Below the pieces are notes generated by a model. The model was not told the origin of the DNA, did not search any database, and saw only the letters and a list, made by a program, of their open reading frames with translations. The position numbers and the translations under genes are program-made. Positions 1-9,245 of a stretch of DNA of 64,000 nt are shown here, piece after piece; the stretch's first letter is position 1; each line of letters begins with the position of its first letter. Source of the DNA: Bacillus paralicheniformis (GTDB lineage Bacteria > Bacillota > Bacilli > Bacillales > Bacillaceae); NCBI RefSeq assembly GCF_001042485.2, contig NZ_LBMN02000009.1, positions 62,001 to 126,000 on the forward strand, written 5' to 3'.

Positions 1-375
1 ATCCCATGCTGATAAACAAGTCTTCGATTTCTTCAATAACGATCGTCAGCGGATGCCTCGCTCCTGTTTTTACAGGGCTTCCCGGAAGCGTCACGTCAAT
101 CGTCTGTTCTTTCAGCTTCCTTTTCACCTCTTCTTCCTCTAGGCGGGCATTTTTTTCGGCAATCGCCGCGGCGATTTTTTCTCTTACTTCGTTCGCCAAG
201 GCGCCCATTTTCGGCCTTTCTTCAGCGGACAGCTTTCCCATTCCCCGAAGCACTTCCGTGATCGGTCCCTTTTTTCCCAGGTACGCAACGCGGACATCGT
301 TGACTTCTTTTAATGAACCAGCGGCTTCCACTTTTTCAACCGCTTCTTTCTCAAGCCGTTTCAGCTCTTCCTGCA
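1..375 (-). CDS. pheS: Phenylalanyl-tRNA synthetase alpha subunit (N-terminal part, cut by window edge)
   Basis: This is the first 125 codons of the alpha subunit of phenylalanyl-tRNA synthetase, which charges tRNA-Phe in the cytoplasm as an alpha2-beta2 enzyme with PheT. The ATG at 375-373 follows an AAGGAGG-type ribosome site. The visible part is the N-terminal coiled-coil tRNA-binding arm (start [19 protein letters not shown]) and the conserved stretch [19 protein letters not shown], which closely match Bacillus PheS as I recall it. The catalytic domain lies beyond position 1, and pheT is expected further downstream. A Phe-specific T-box leader precedes the gene. Identity is secure; completeness cannot be judged. 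Confidence 0.97.
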
Positions 376-424
376 TCTTAAAAACTCCTCCTTTTATGTA
401 GCAACCTGTTATTTTAGGCAATAA

Positions 425-699
425 AAAAAGCCCCTTTCATAATGAAAGGGACGAATCGTGGCCGTGGTACCACCCTTTTTTAAAACAAAGCAAAAAAGCT
501 TTGCTGCTTACTTCATTGGCATAACGGAATGAATCCGGTTCACCTTTACACATCCCTCGAGAGACGCGGTCCCGGTGACAACTCAAGAGGTGAAGCGTTT
601 TTCCGGCCTGCCATAAAAATGCTTGCAGTCTAAGGCATTTTCTCCCTAAATGGCGACATGTGAAAAAACGGAGCCTCTATCACTGTTTTTAAACATATT
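425..699 (-). promoter_or_regulatory. T-box riboswitch leader of pheS, Phe specifier
   Basis: A tRNA-sensing T-box leader that reads through only when uncharged tRNA-Phe binds. Seen directly: the T-box sequence AGGGTGGTACCACG at 476-463 (minus strand) and the terminator hairpin CCCTTTCAT/ATGAAAGGG at 432-450, followed by a T-run. Stem I begins with AGTGATAGAGG near the 5' end. A TTC triplet (Phe codon) at 594-592 is followed by A and by CCTC, which can pair with the GAGG at 677-674, so it sits where the specifier codon belongs. The specifier assignment is by hand-folding. Confidence 0.93.
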
Positions 700-705
700 A
701 CATTC

Positions 706-734
706 ATTATAGTGAATTACATGATCCTGTGCAA
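706..734 (-). promoter_or_regulatory. Sigma-A promoter of pheS leader
   Basis: On the minus strand a -35 box TTGCAC (734-729) and a perfect -10 box TATAAT (711-706) are separated by 17 bp. Transcription would start near 699, just before T-box stem I. The -35 box lies only a few bases past the ysgA stop codon, so pheST has its own promoter independent of ysgA. Confidence 0.8.
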
Positions 735-738
735 CCGG

Positions 739-1485
739 TTATCCGTGGAGATGATAAAGAAGGACCGCGGCTGCGGCCGCCACATTCAGCGACTCCGCTT
801 TTCCGTAGATCGGAACGTACAGATTTTGGTCGGTCTGTGCGAGGAGATCCGGATCGACCCCAGATCCTTCGTTTCCGATCAAAAGCGCAAATGACTGCGA
901 CGGCTCCGCTTCTCTAAATGGCACGGCATCCTGCAGCGCTGTGCCGTAAACCGGGACGCTTTTTCCCTTTAGCTCTTCAATCAGCTCCGAAAGCTCGCGT
1001 TTTAAAATCGGAATGTGAAAATGCGAACCTTGAGCCGATCTGAGCGTTTTGGCATTGTAGGGGTCGACAGTGCCTTGTCCGATCACAACGGCATCGATCC
1101 CCGCCGCGTCTGCCGTCCGGATGATCGTCCCTAAATTGCCCGGATCTTGCACAGCATCCGCAAGCAGCAGCTTTTCGTATTGAAAAGGTCCACTTTCAGG
1201 CATTCGGCATACAGCGGCGACAGCCTGGGGTGTCTCTGTTTCGGCAATCGCCGAGAAAGCATCGTCGCTCAAAATATAGCGGGCAACAGACTCAGCAAGC
1301 GCGGCCGGGAAATCCGCTTCGTCTCGGACCATGATTTCTTTCACAACACCCGGTGTCTTCAGCGCTTCCTCAACGAGATGCTCGCCTTCTATTAAGAAAG
1401 TATTGGTTTTTGTCCGCTCTTTTTTCGTATGAAGTTTTTTCCAATCCTTCACTTTTTGATTTTTGGCTGATTCAATTCGTTTCAA
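739..1485 (-). CDS. ysgA: TrmH/SpoU-family rRNA 2'-O-methyltransferase YsgA
   Basis: A 248-residue SPOUT-class RNA methyltransferase (RlmB/TrmH type) that uses S-adenosylmethionine; the exact substrate in Bacillus is not established here. The N-terminal substrate-binding part (IESAKNQKVKDWKKLHTKKE, then FLIEGEHLVEEAL) is followed by the trefoil-knot domain with VQDPGNLGTIIRTADAAG, ALLIGNEGSG and the C-terminal PIYGKAESLNVAAAAAVLLY. The frame is open as far as 1905, but the extension is unrelated sequence running over sspI. The TTG at 1485-1483 follows AAAGGAG and gives exactly the length of B. subtilis YsgA as remembered. It stands directly upstream of pheS, the usual Bacillus order, and is divergent from sspI. 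Confidence 0.92.
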   Translation of the reverse strand: MKRIESAKNQKVKDWKKLHTKKERTKTNTFLIEGEHLVEEALKTPGVVKEIMVRDEADFPAALAESVARYILSDDAFSAIAETETPQAVAAVCRMPESGPFQYEKLLLADAVQDPGNLGTIIRTADAAGIDAVVIGQGTVDPYNAKTLRSAQGSHFHIPILKRELSELIEELKGKSVPVYGTALQDAVPFREAEPSQSFALLIGNEGSGVDPDLLAQTDQNLYVPIYGKAESLNVAAAAAVLLYHLHG

Positions 1486-1603
1486 ATCGTTTTGACTCCT
1501 TTGTCTCGCAATAGTCACATTATATCTCATCAATGATACATAATAAACCCGAAAGCGAGGCAGAATATAGAAAATCAGATTTGATGAAATGGAGTGAAAA
1601 AAG

Positions 1604-1816
1604 ATGGATTTGAATTTGCGCCATGCCGTTATTGCCAATGTATCAGGAAACTCGCAAGAAGAGCTTGAGCACACGATCGTCGATGCGATCCAAAGCGGTG
1701 AAGAAAAAATGCTTCCGGGATTAGGTGTGTTGTTCGAGGTCATCTGGCAGCACGCAACTGAATCGGATAAAACTGAAATGCTTGAGACATTGGAACAAGG
1801 ATTAAAAACGAAATAA
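1604..1816 (+). CDS. sspI: Small acid-soluble spore protein SspI
   Basis: A 70-residue minor small acid-soluble spore protein made in the forespore. The sequence [16 protein letters not shown], then [19 protein letters not shown] and [12 protein letters not shown], is diagnostic for the SspI family. The ATG follows TGGAGTG with suitable spacing. In B. subtilis it is expressed under the late forespore sigma factor; I could not find a convincing sigma-G box by eye. It is a single-gene unit between divergent ysgA and convergent cstA, sharing a bidirectional terminator with cstA. Confidence 0.95.
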   Translation: MDLNLRHAVIANVSGNSQEELEHTIVDAIQSGEEKMLPGLGVLFEVIWQHATESDKTEMLETLEQGLKTK

Positions 1817-1847
1817 ACCGGCGGCCTGAAACGGCCCCGGTTTATTT
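1811..1847. terminator. Bidirectional terminator between sspI and cstA
   Basis: The inverted repeat AAATAAACCGG (1811-1821) / CCGGTTTATTT (1837-1847), with an inner CGGCC/GGCC extension, gives a long hairpin that has A-runs upstream and T-runs downstream on both strands. It ends both sspI and cstA. Confidence 0.85.
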
Positions 1848-3644
1848 TCATCCTGGAATAGAAGGCTCCATCCGCAATGCCGGATCGCGCCAAATCTCCG
1901 TCCACTTTTTAATGGCAGCCGCCATGATCACCAGCCCCAGCAGCAGCATAATAATTGATAAAATGCCGTTTAAAACGCTGAAACCGGCAGCTTCCGCATT
2001 AAAATAAACGTTTTTGATCATCCAGTATCCCGCATAGTTGACCGTTACGTACAAATAAGCGAGCGGAATGAGACATGTCAGCATATAACGCCGTTTGTCC
2101 GCTATTTTTAAAATGACCGTCGCGCCGATAATTAAACCGACGGATGCCATCAGCTGGTTGGATACGCCAAACAGCGCCCAAATCGAGCTGATGTCGCCTG
2201 AATACAGCAAATACCCCCACATGAAACAGGCAACGGCGCTCGCTGCGACCGAACCCGGAAGCCAGTCCGTTTTTTTCAGCGGTTTGTACACTTCTCCGAA
2301 AAAGTCTTGAATCAAATAACGCGCCACCCTTGTACCGGCATCAATCGCCGTTAAAATAAAGACGGCTTCAAACATGATGACAAATTGAAAAAAGTAAGAG
2401 GCCAAATGGCTGAAAAACGGAATATCCGTAAAAATATAAGCCATGCCGACGGCAAGGGTAACAGCTCCGCCTGTTCTTCCTTCAAGATCGAGACCGATTT
2501 CGCGGCTGAGTTCAGGCAGGTGGACGACATTCATGCCAAGCGTCCGAAAGACTTCAGGCGAACTGTTGATGGCAAAATAATCGCCCGGCTGCAATGCCGT
2601 TGCCGCGATCAGCGCCATGATGCCGACAAGACACTCAACGAGCATCGCCCCAAAGCCGACGAATTTCATATCGCTCCACTTATCAAGCATTTTCGGCGTC
2701 GTGCCTGAACCGACAAACGCATGGAAGCCGGAAATCGCACCGCAGGCGATCGTAATTGAAATAAACGGCCAAACCGGACCAGGTGATACAGGTCCCCCTC
2801 CGCCCGTAAACTCGGTAAACGCCGGAAACGGAATCGCCGGATTGACGACGAACACCCCGGCAATCAAAGCGATAAACACCCCGATCTTCATGAAGCTGCT
2901 CAAATAATCGCGCGGCGCAAGCAGCAGCCATACAGGGAGCGCAGCTGCAAAAAATGCATAGACAGGAAGTGCGACAGCAAGCGTTTTCGTATCAAGCGTC
3001 AAGGCGTCTCCAAGCGGCGTTTCCGCGATGGACGGTCCGATGAAGACACCGGCCATCAGTAAAATAAATCCGCCGGTTGACGCTAATTTTAAGTTGCCTG
3101 TCTTTTTATAAAATAAACCGACCCCCATCGCGATCGGAATTGTAATCGCAACGGCGAACGTCCCCCACGGATTGCGTTCAAGCGCATGAAGCACAACCAT
3201 CGACAGCCCCGCCATCGTGATCGTAATAATAAACAGCATCGCAAGCCCCGTGCAAAATCCCGCAACAGGCCCGAGCTCTTCTTTCGCCACTTCTGAAAGC
3301 GACTTTCCCTTCCTCCGCATGGACGCAAATAAAACGACAATATCATGCACGGCTCCCCCGATCACCGCTCCGATCAAGAGCCACAACAGCCCCGGCAAGT
3401 AGCCGAACTGCGCCGCCAAGATCGGCCCGACAAGCGGCCCCGCGGCTGCGATGGCCGCAAAGTGGTGGCCGAAAGACACCCATTTGTTCGTCGGCACATA
3501 ATCTTTGCCGTCTTTCTGGAGATGGGCAGGAGTCGGCTTGTCATCATCAACCTTCAACACTTTCACCATCATAAATGTTCCGTACAAACGATAGGCGATC
3601 GCCAAAATACAGATGGAAGCGATCACAATTGTTATTGCATTCAT
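1848..3644 (-). CDS. cstA: Carbon starvation protein CstA, peptide/pyruvate-type membrane carrier
   Basis: A 598-residue polytopic inner-membrane carrier of the CstA family. In enterics this family has been linked to peptide and pyruvate uptake during carbon starvation. The start MNAITIVIASICILAIAYRL is the first membrane segment; the conserved core includes GHHFAAIAAAGPLVGPILAAQ, and about 16 hydrophobic segments follow to the C-terminus. The ATG follows GGGGGGAGG. The length equals the B. subtilis protein as I recall it. A cre-like operator lies about 50 bp upstream, fitting glucose repression. The gene is monocistronic. Pyruvate-related genes pftAB and lytST lie 18 kb away in the same window. 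Confidence 0.93.
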   Translation of the reverse strand: MNAITIVIASICILAIAYRLYGTFMMVKVLKVDDDKPTPAHLQKDGKDYVPTNKWVSFGHHFAAIAAAGPLVGPILAAQFGYLPGLLWLLIGAVIGGAVHDIVVLFASMRRKGKSLSEVAKEELGPVAGFCTGLAMLFIITITMAGLSMVVLHALERNPWGTFAVAITIPIAMGVGLFYKKTGNLKLASTGGFILLMAGVFIGPSIAETPLGDALTLDTKTLAVALPVYAFFAAALPVWLLLAPRDYLSSFMKIGVFIALIAGVFVVNPAIPFPAFTEFTGGGGPVSPGPVWPFISITIACGAISGFHAFVGSGTTPKMLDKWSDMKFVGFGAMLVECLVGIMALIAATALQPGDYFAINSSPEVFRTLGMNVVHLPELSREIGLDLEGRTGGAVTLAVGMAYIFTDIPFFSHLASYFFQFVIMFEAVFILTAIDAGTRVARYLIQDFFGEVYKPLKKTDWLPGSVAASAVACFMWGYLLYSGDISSIWALFGVSNQLMASVGLIIGATVILKIADKRRYMLTCLIPLAYLYVTVNYAGYWMIKNVYFNAEAAGFSVLNGILSIIMLLLGLVIMAAAIKKWTEIWRDPALRMEPSIPG

Positions 3645-3691
3645 CCAATTCCTCCCCCCTTTGTTTCTTTTTTAACATATCTCATATTTTT

Positions 3692-3705
3692 TGTAAGCGC
3701 AATCA
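3692..3705 (-). promoter_or_regulatory. Predicted CcpA site (cre) upstream of cstA
   Basis: TGTAAGCGCAATCA fits the cre consensus TGNAANCGNWNNCA at every fixed position. It is placed about 48 bp before the cstA start codon, suitable for catabolite repression of cstA. Confidence 0.6.
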
Positions 3706-3808
3706 TCTTTTTCCGAAAAAAGACCCGGCCTCCATCTTCGCTTTTTATGACAGCTTCCTTTTGTTATAGACGAGCACCCGGACCTCTCAGTTTGATTTCA
3801 TATTCTTA

Positions 3809-3837
3809 TTGACACTTTAGCACGATCGTACTAAAAT
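3809..3837 (+). promoter_or_regulatory. Sigma-A promoter of the tetR-ydbS-ydbT-like operon
   Basis: A perfect -35 TTGACA (3809-3814), a 17-bp spacer and -10 TAAAAT (3832-3837). The expected transcription start is about 3844, which is the A of the tetR ATG, so the message should carry no 5' leader. Confidence 0.8.
3816..3835 (+). promoter_or_regulatory. TetR-type operator inside the promoter spacer
   Basis: The dyad TTTAGCACGATCGTACTAAA has ten-base half-sites with a single mismatched pair. It fills the spacer between the -35 and -10 boxes. A bound repressor would block RNA polymerase directly; autorepression by the adjacent TetR protein is the simplest reading, by inference. Confidence 0.7.
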
Positions 3838-3843
3838 TGAGCC

Positions 3844-4437
3844 ATGAATACGAAATCACAAAAAAGACAACTGCAAATTATTGAAGACGCTATTCAAGTG
3901 CTTGTGGAAGAAGGCTATGCGAATGCCTCGATCGGCAATATCGCGAAAAAGGGGGGAATCAGCAAAGGAGTCGTTACGTATCATTTTCCAAATAAAATGC
4001 AGCTTATGAAGGCTGTTGTTGAGTATTGCTACGGACTTGCAGCACCTTATATGGAAAAATTCATGGATGGTTCAGACAGTGCGCCGGCGACACTGCGCGC
4101 ATACATTGAATCAAATCTCAGATTCATGTATGAACACCGGGCTTACGTGACCGCAATCATTGAGGTGGTATCCAACCTACGAACAGAAACCGGCGAGCTA
4201 TTTTACCAGAATGAAGATGAATCAATATATGAGCCATTAGTTGAAATTTTTAAGTGGGGACAGGAAACAGAAGGGAGTTTCAGGCAGTTTTCCCCGCACA
4301 TTATGGCCAGAACCGTCCGAAGCGTCATCGATTCTCTTGGGACCAAAATCGCAAATCAAGATATATCAGATAAGGAAGACATGATATCAGAAATTGTCGA
4401 TACGTTCGATTATGCAACAAGAAAAATAACTAAATAG
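3844..4437 (+). CDS. TetR/AcrR-family transcriptional repressor
   Basis: A 197-residue regulator. The N-terminal TetR helix-turn-helix covers about residues 10-55 (EEGYANASIGNIAKKGGISK then VVTYHFPNKMQLMKAV), followed by an all-helical ligand domain with no recognisable effector signature. An in-frame stop (TGA, 3838-3840) directly precedes the ATG, so the start is fixed, yet there is no ribosome binding site and the predicted transcript begins at the ATG: a leaderless message. It heads an operon with two PH-domain membrane proteins 10 bp downstream. Likely autoregulator of this operon. I do not recognise a named orthologue. Confidence 0.88.
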   Translation: MNTKSQKRQLQIIEDAIQVLVEEGYANASIGNIAKKGGISKGVVTYHFPNKMQLMKAVVEYCYGLAAPYMEKFMDGSDSAPATLRAYIESNLRFMYEHRAYVTAIIEVVSNLRTETGELFYQNEDESIYEPLVEIFKWGQETEGSFRQFSPHIMARTVRSVIDSLGTKIANQDISDKEDMISEIVDTFDYATRKITK

Positions 4438-4447
4438 GGAGGCTATC

Positions 4448-4927
4448 GTGAACACTGGTGAATTTAAAAAATTGGACGGGAAAATTGTTGCTGTACGGAA
4501 GCTTGAAGGTGTGATCACTTTATGTGTGTATGCATCCATGATTCTGGCATTGCTATACTTTACTATCACATTCGGCTGGCCAAAATGGATATTGGCTGTC
4601 ACATTATGTTTAGCTGTTGCCTCGGTACCGTTTGAACTTTATCTTTTGCCGAAGTGGAAATATCACTTGTGGCGATACCGCCTAAGTGAAGTAAGTATTC
4701 AAATCCATAAAGGGATCATTTTCAGACGAAAAGTATTAATTCCTATGGGGAAAGTCCAGCATGTCGAAGCAAAACAAGGTCCTATTTTAAAAAAGTACAA
4801 TTTATATACAGTGACTTTATCAACGGCAGCCGGCAGCCACGACATTCTGGGATTGGCCGAAGGAACAGCCGATTCGATCCGCAAAGAAATTGAAGCCTAT
4901 GCGAGGTTAAGCGATGAACAAGTCTGA
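4448..4927 (+). CDS. PH-domain (DUF304) membrane protein, YdbS-like
   Basis: A 159-residue membrane protein with two N-terminal transmembrane segments (about residues 20-70) followed by one bacterial PH-like DUF304 domain (RYRLSEVSIQIHKGIIFRRK, VLIPMGKVQHVEAKQGPI, LKKYNLYTVTLSTAAG). The GTG start follows AGGGAGG. It overlaps the next gene by 14 bp, so translation is probably coupled. The pair has the size and order of B. subtilis ydbS-ydbT, a sigma-W operon reported to protect against a peptide bacteriocin of B. amyloliquefaciens. Here the operon is driven by a TetR-controlled sigma-A promoter instead, so it is probably a paralogue rather than ydbS itself. Confidence 0.85.
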   Translation: MNTGEFKKLDGKIVAVRKLEGVITLCVYASMILALLYFTITFGWPKWILAVTLCLAVASVPFELYLLPKWKYHLWRYRLSEVSIQIHKGIIFRRKVLIPMGKVQHVEAKQGPILKKYNLYTVTLSTAAGSHDILGLAEGTADSIRKEIEAYARLSDEQV

Positions 4928-6362
4928 CACATTGATCAAACATCGTCTCCATCCGGTTTCCGTCCTTTACTTTATCGCTACAGCGATCAAAGAATTCTTT
5001 TCCTTTATTTGGTTATTTCCACTGCTCGTATTATGTATTCATAAACTAGGCGGTGACATTCCCGCTTTCCTCATCAATATCACTTTAGGCTCATGCCTTA
5101 TCATGTCGTTTTTCGTGATTGGTGTATTAAAATGGCGATCATTTACCTACCAAATACATGAGAAAGCGATATATGTTGAATCCGGTTTGCTTGTCGTCAA
5201 GAAAAGATGGGTGCAGCCGGATCGTATACAATCAATTGATTCTGCGATTCGTGTATATGATCATTTATTTTCCACCCGGACTTTGACAATTGAACTTGCC
5301 GGAGGAGAAGAATCCGGCATCACACTCAGCTGCATTTCAAAAGAAGAAGAACAGCGCATTCGGACGGCTTTAAAAGCAGAAACAAAAGACAAGCCGAGCG
5401 AACATGCTGAAGACTCCATGTTTCAATTATCTAAAAGTAACCTCATTTTACACAGCCTGCTATCGCCTAAAGTCGGAATTGTGTTTACGCTGTTATTACT
5501 GGGATTGCTAAAATATATGGATATATCGAAAGAAGGAGACAGGGACACTTTGTTCACCTCCTTATCCGGCTGGTTCGGCCCCAACTGGATCATGATCACG
5601 GTGGTCTTGATGGCTATTCTATCATTCGCGCTTTCGCTATTACTCACATTTGCAAGTGATTTTCAATTCACATTAAGGAAAAATAGCAAAGGAGAAATTG
5701 AGATTGAGCAGGGCCTGTTTGAAAAGAAAAAACGAACGATCGGACAAGACCAGATACAGGCCATTCTCATCATTGAGCGTCCGATTCACCGATTCTTGGG
5801 GTATGCAGAAATCAAAGCTGTTTTGATTCGCAATCGTTCAAATGAGCAAAGCAGTAAAACCGTCACCCTACTTCCTTTTGTTAAAAAAGAAAAGGCCGAA
5901 TCCATGCTTGAACCGTTTACCGGTTACCGCAAAGGAGGCCATCTGCACACGCTCACAAAGGAAGCGAAAATTCACTATATGGTTATGCCATTTATAGCCG
6001 GCTGTCTTTTTGCCATACCGATATGGCTGTTTGTACCTTCCGACTATCACAATCTGGCTGCAGTTCTGCCGCTCGGATTATTCAGCCTGGGGTGGATAGG
6101 GTATCGGATGATTGGCTGGAATCAAAGCAGCCGGTTTTTAACTTTGCAATACGGAATTTTATCCCGGAAAACGGCAATTATGAAACGCGGACGCATTCAA
6201 TGGGCATCATTGAGCCAAACATTTATGCAAGAGAGAAAAAACTTAGCGTCAATTAAGTTGGCCGTTGCCTCAGGAAAAGAAAATATGAAGTTTTCGATCA
6301 GCCACATTCCAATAGAGAGTGCAGCAGATCTTTATCAACATGCCCTTAAAACAAAGGAATAA
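4914..6362 (+). CDS. Multi-PH-domain (DUF304) membrane protein, YdbT-like
   Basis: A 482-residue membrane protein with three DUF304 repeats, each containing a pattern like VKKRWVQPDRIQSIDSAIRVYDHLFSTRTL, KKKRTIGQDQIQAIL and KTAIMKRGRIQWASLSQTF in the three copies, separated by pairs of transmembrane segments near residues 20-70, 180-245 and 355-400. Probably works as a complex with the upstream YdbS-like protein at the cell membrane; the B. subtilis counterpart pair is linked to bacteriocin resistance. It overlaps the preceding gene by 14 bp and is the last gene of the tetR operon, followed by a terminator. Confidence 0.85.
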   Translation: MNKSDTLIKHRLHPVSVLYFIATAIKEFFSFIWLFPLLVLCIHKLGGDIPAFLINITLGSCLIMSFFVIGVLKWRSFTYQIHEKAIYVESGLLVVKKRWVQPDRIQSIDSAIRVYDHLFSTRTLTIELAGGEESGITLSCISKEEEQRIRTALKAETKDKPSEHAEDSMFQLSKSNLILHSLLSPKVGIVFTLLLLGLLKYMDISKEGDRDTLFTSLSGWFGPNWIMITVVLMAILSFALSLLLTFASDFQFTLRKNSKGEIEIEQGLFEKKKRTIGQDQIQAILIIERPIHRFLGYAEIKAVLIRNRSNEQSSKTVTLLPFVKKEKAESMLEPFTGYRKGGHLHTLTKEAKIHYMVMPFIAGCLFAIPIWLFVPSDYHNLAAVLPLGLFSLGWIGYRMIGWNQSSRFLTLQYGILSRKTAIMKRGRIQWASLSQTFMQERKNLASIKLAVASGKENMKFSISHIPIESAADLYQHALKTKE

Positions 6363-6455
6363 TTTTCAAAACCACCCAAAACCCAGTTGACTAATAGGAA
6401 TAATAAGAATAAAATAGACACATGCTTCATCTGCTGCCTTTTTTAAGGCGTAATT

Positions 6456-6485
6456 GGCGGGTATCATCGGATATCCGCCTTTTTT
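6456..6485 (+). terminator. Terminator of the tetR-ydbST-like operon
   Basis: The hairpin GGCGGGTAT (6456-6464) / ATATCCGCC (6471-6479), with one G-T pair, is followed by TTTTTT. Confidence 0.85.
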
Positions 6486-6488
6486 CTG

Positions 6489-6767
6489 TCAGCATAACGG
6501 AACGATAAAAAAATGAACGGCCATGACTAGACAGAAAGCGGCGATCCCTCCGATTCGATTGATGTTTGTTTTGACAAGTGAAGCTGAGAGATGGTGAGAC
6601 AGCGAAAAAAACAATATGGTGCCGATCAAGATGACGCCCGCCTCTAAAAATGAGTGATTGAGAAACCGGGTCCGATCAAGGACCGCCGTGATAAACAGAA
6701 GCCAAAGGTATGCTATAAATGCGTACATCAAAAAGCAATATGCAGCCGAAAAAAACGACTTCATCAT
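6489..6767 (-). CDS. Small membrane protein of unknown function
   Basis: A 92-residue hydrophobic protein with three predicted membrane segments: residues 5-30 (SAAYCFLMYAFIAYLWLLF), 40-62 and 70-90. The start has tandem ATGs (6767 and 6764) preceded by a very strong GGAGGGGGG site. I do not recognise the family. It stands alone between the tetR operon (convergent) and abfA (same strand, upstream), and its 3' end abuts the tetR-operon terminator. Codon use and ribosome site support a real gene. It lies in a stretch that I do not recall from B. subtilis. Confidence 0.65.
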   Translation of the reverse strand: MMKSFFSAAYCFLMYAFIAYLWLLFITAVLDRTRFLNHSFLEAGVILIGTILFFSLSHHLSASLVKTNINRIGGIAAFCLVMAVHFFIVPLC

Positions 6768-6825
6768 ATCCCCCCTCCTGTTTTATAGTATTCTCCGACA
6801 TAAATGCGCACACCTTTTCACACCT

Positions 6826-6856
6826 AAAAAAACCGGCACAGCGGCCGGATTTTTTA
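6826..6856 (-). terminator. Terminator of the ara operon after abfA
   Basis: CCGGC (6833-6837) / GCCGG (6844-6848) flanked by A-run and T-run, immediately after the abfA stop codon. It closes the araA-abfA operon. Confidence 0.8.
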
Positions 6857-6858
6857 GA

Positions 6859-8373
<1,515 letters not shown>

Positions 8374-8402
8374 TCATTCCTTTCAAGATGATATATAGTG
8401 GA

Positions 8403-9245
8403 TCAGCCTTTAATTCCGCCCGCCGTCAAACCTGATATAAAGTACTTCTGGAAGAACAGGAAAATGAGAATCACGGGCAGAATCGCCAGCACAGAACCCG
8501 AAATCAACATGTCATAATTGTTCCCGTACGGACTGAGCAAAGCGGACAGTCCGATGGGGAGCGTAAACATTTCTTTCGATCGCAAAACGATCAGCGGCCA
8601 TAAGAAGTTGTTCCAGCTGTTTAAGGATTGAAGAATGATCATCGCTCCAAATGCCGGCTTCATCAAGGGCGCCATAATCCTGAAGTAAATGCCGAACTCT
8701 GTGCAGCCGTCCATTCTCGCGGAATCAAGCAAATCTCTCGGCAGGCCGAGCGCATACTGTCTAAAGAAAAACACGGCGACAGGCGAGACGATAAACGGCA
8801 GAATCACACCGGCGTATGTGTCGACAATATGAAGAGAAACCGTCATTTTAAATAAAGGCAGCATGAGAATTTCGATCGGCACCATCATGATCAGGAGCAC
8901 AGCTACAAACAAGAGATTTTTTCCTTTAAAGTCGTAGACGGCAAGCCCGTATCCGACCATTGAAGAAAACAAGAGCGTCAGCACGGTGGATATCACCACG
9001 AGAATCAAGCTGTTCGAAAACCATTGAAAATAAATGCTTCCTCCGTTAAACAAGTATGTGTAATTGTCAAGGCTCAGGATTTCAGGGCTCAGCTTTAAAT
9101 TCAAGCCGAAGCGCAACAATTCCGAAGATGGTTTGAGCGAGCCGAGCACAAGGCAGAAAAGCGGAAACACAAACAAAAAGCTTAGTATCGCAAACAGCAG
9201 AAACAGAGCAACTTTCGCAATGTTGAGGCCTCTGGCAGGACGCAT
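8403..9245 (-). CDS. araQ: Arabino-oligosaccharide ABC permease AraQ
   Basis: A 280-residue MalG-type permease subunit with six membrane segments. The cytoplasmic EAA loop that contacts the ATPase is visible as DSARMDGCTEFGIYFRIMAP (about residues 180-200). The C-terminal YFISGLTAGGIKG is typical for the MalG/UgpE group. It forms the membrane channel with AraP. Its start overlaps the araP stop by one base, showing coupling. No ATPase gene is present; in B. subtilis the shared ATPase MsmX powers this importer. Confidence 0.95.
   Translation of the reverse strand: MRPARGLNIAKVALFLLFAILSFLFVFPLFCLVLGSLKPSSELLRFGLNLKLSPEILSLDNYTYLFNGGSIYFQWFSNSLILVVISTVLTLLFSSMVGYGLAVYDFKGKNLLFVAVLLIMMVPIEILMLPLFKMTVSLHIVDTYAGVILPFIVSPVAVFFFRQYALGLPRDLLDSARMDGCTEFGIYFRIMAPLMKPAFGAMIILQSLNSWNNFLWPLIVLRSKEMFTLPIGLSALLSPYGNNYDMLISGSVLAILPVILIFLFFQKYFISGLTAGGIKG

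Noticed and set aside
1486..1905. Long N-terminal extension of ysgA
   Set aside because: It runs antisense through sspI and is unrelated to methyltransferases. The TTG at 1485 with its ribosome site gives the normal family length.
2385..2708. Plus-strand frames within cstA and similar frames opposite other long genes
   Set aside because: They lie antisense to well-supported genes, lack ribosome sites and show no family resemblance.
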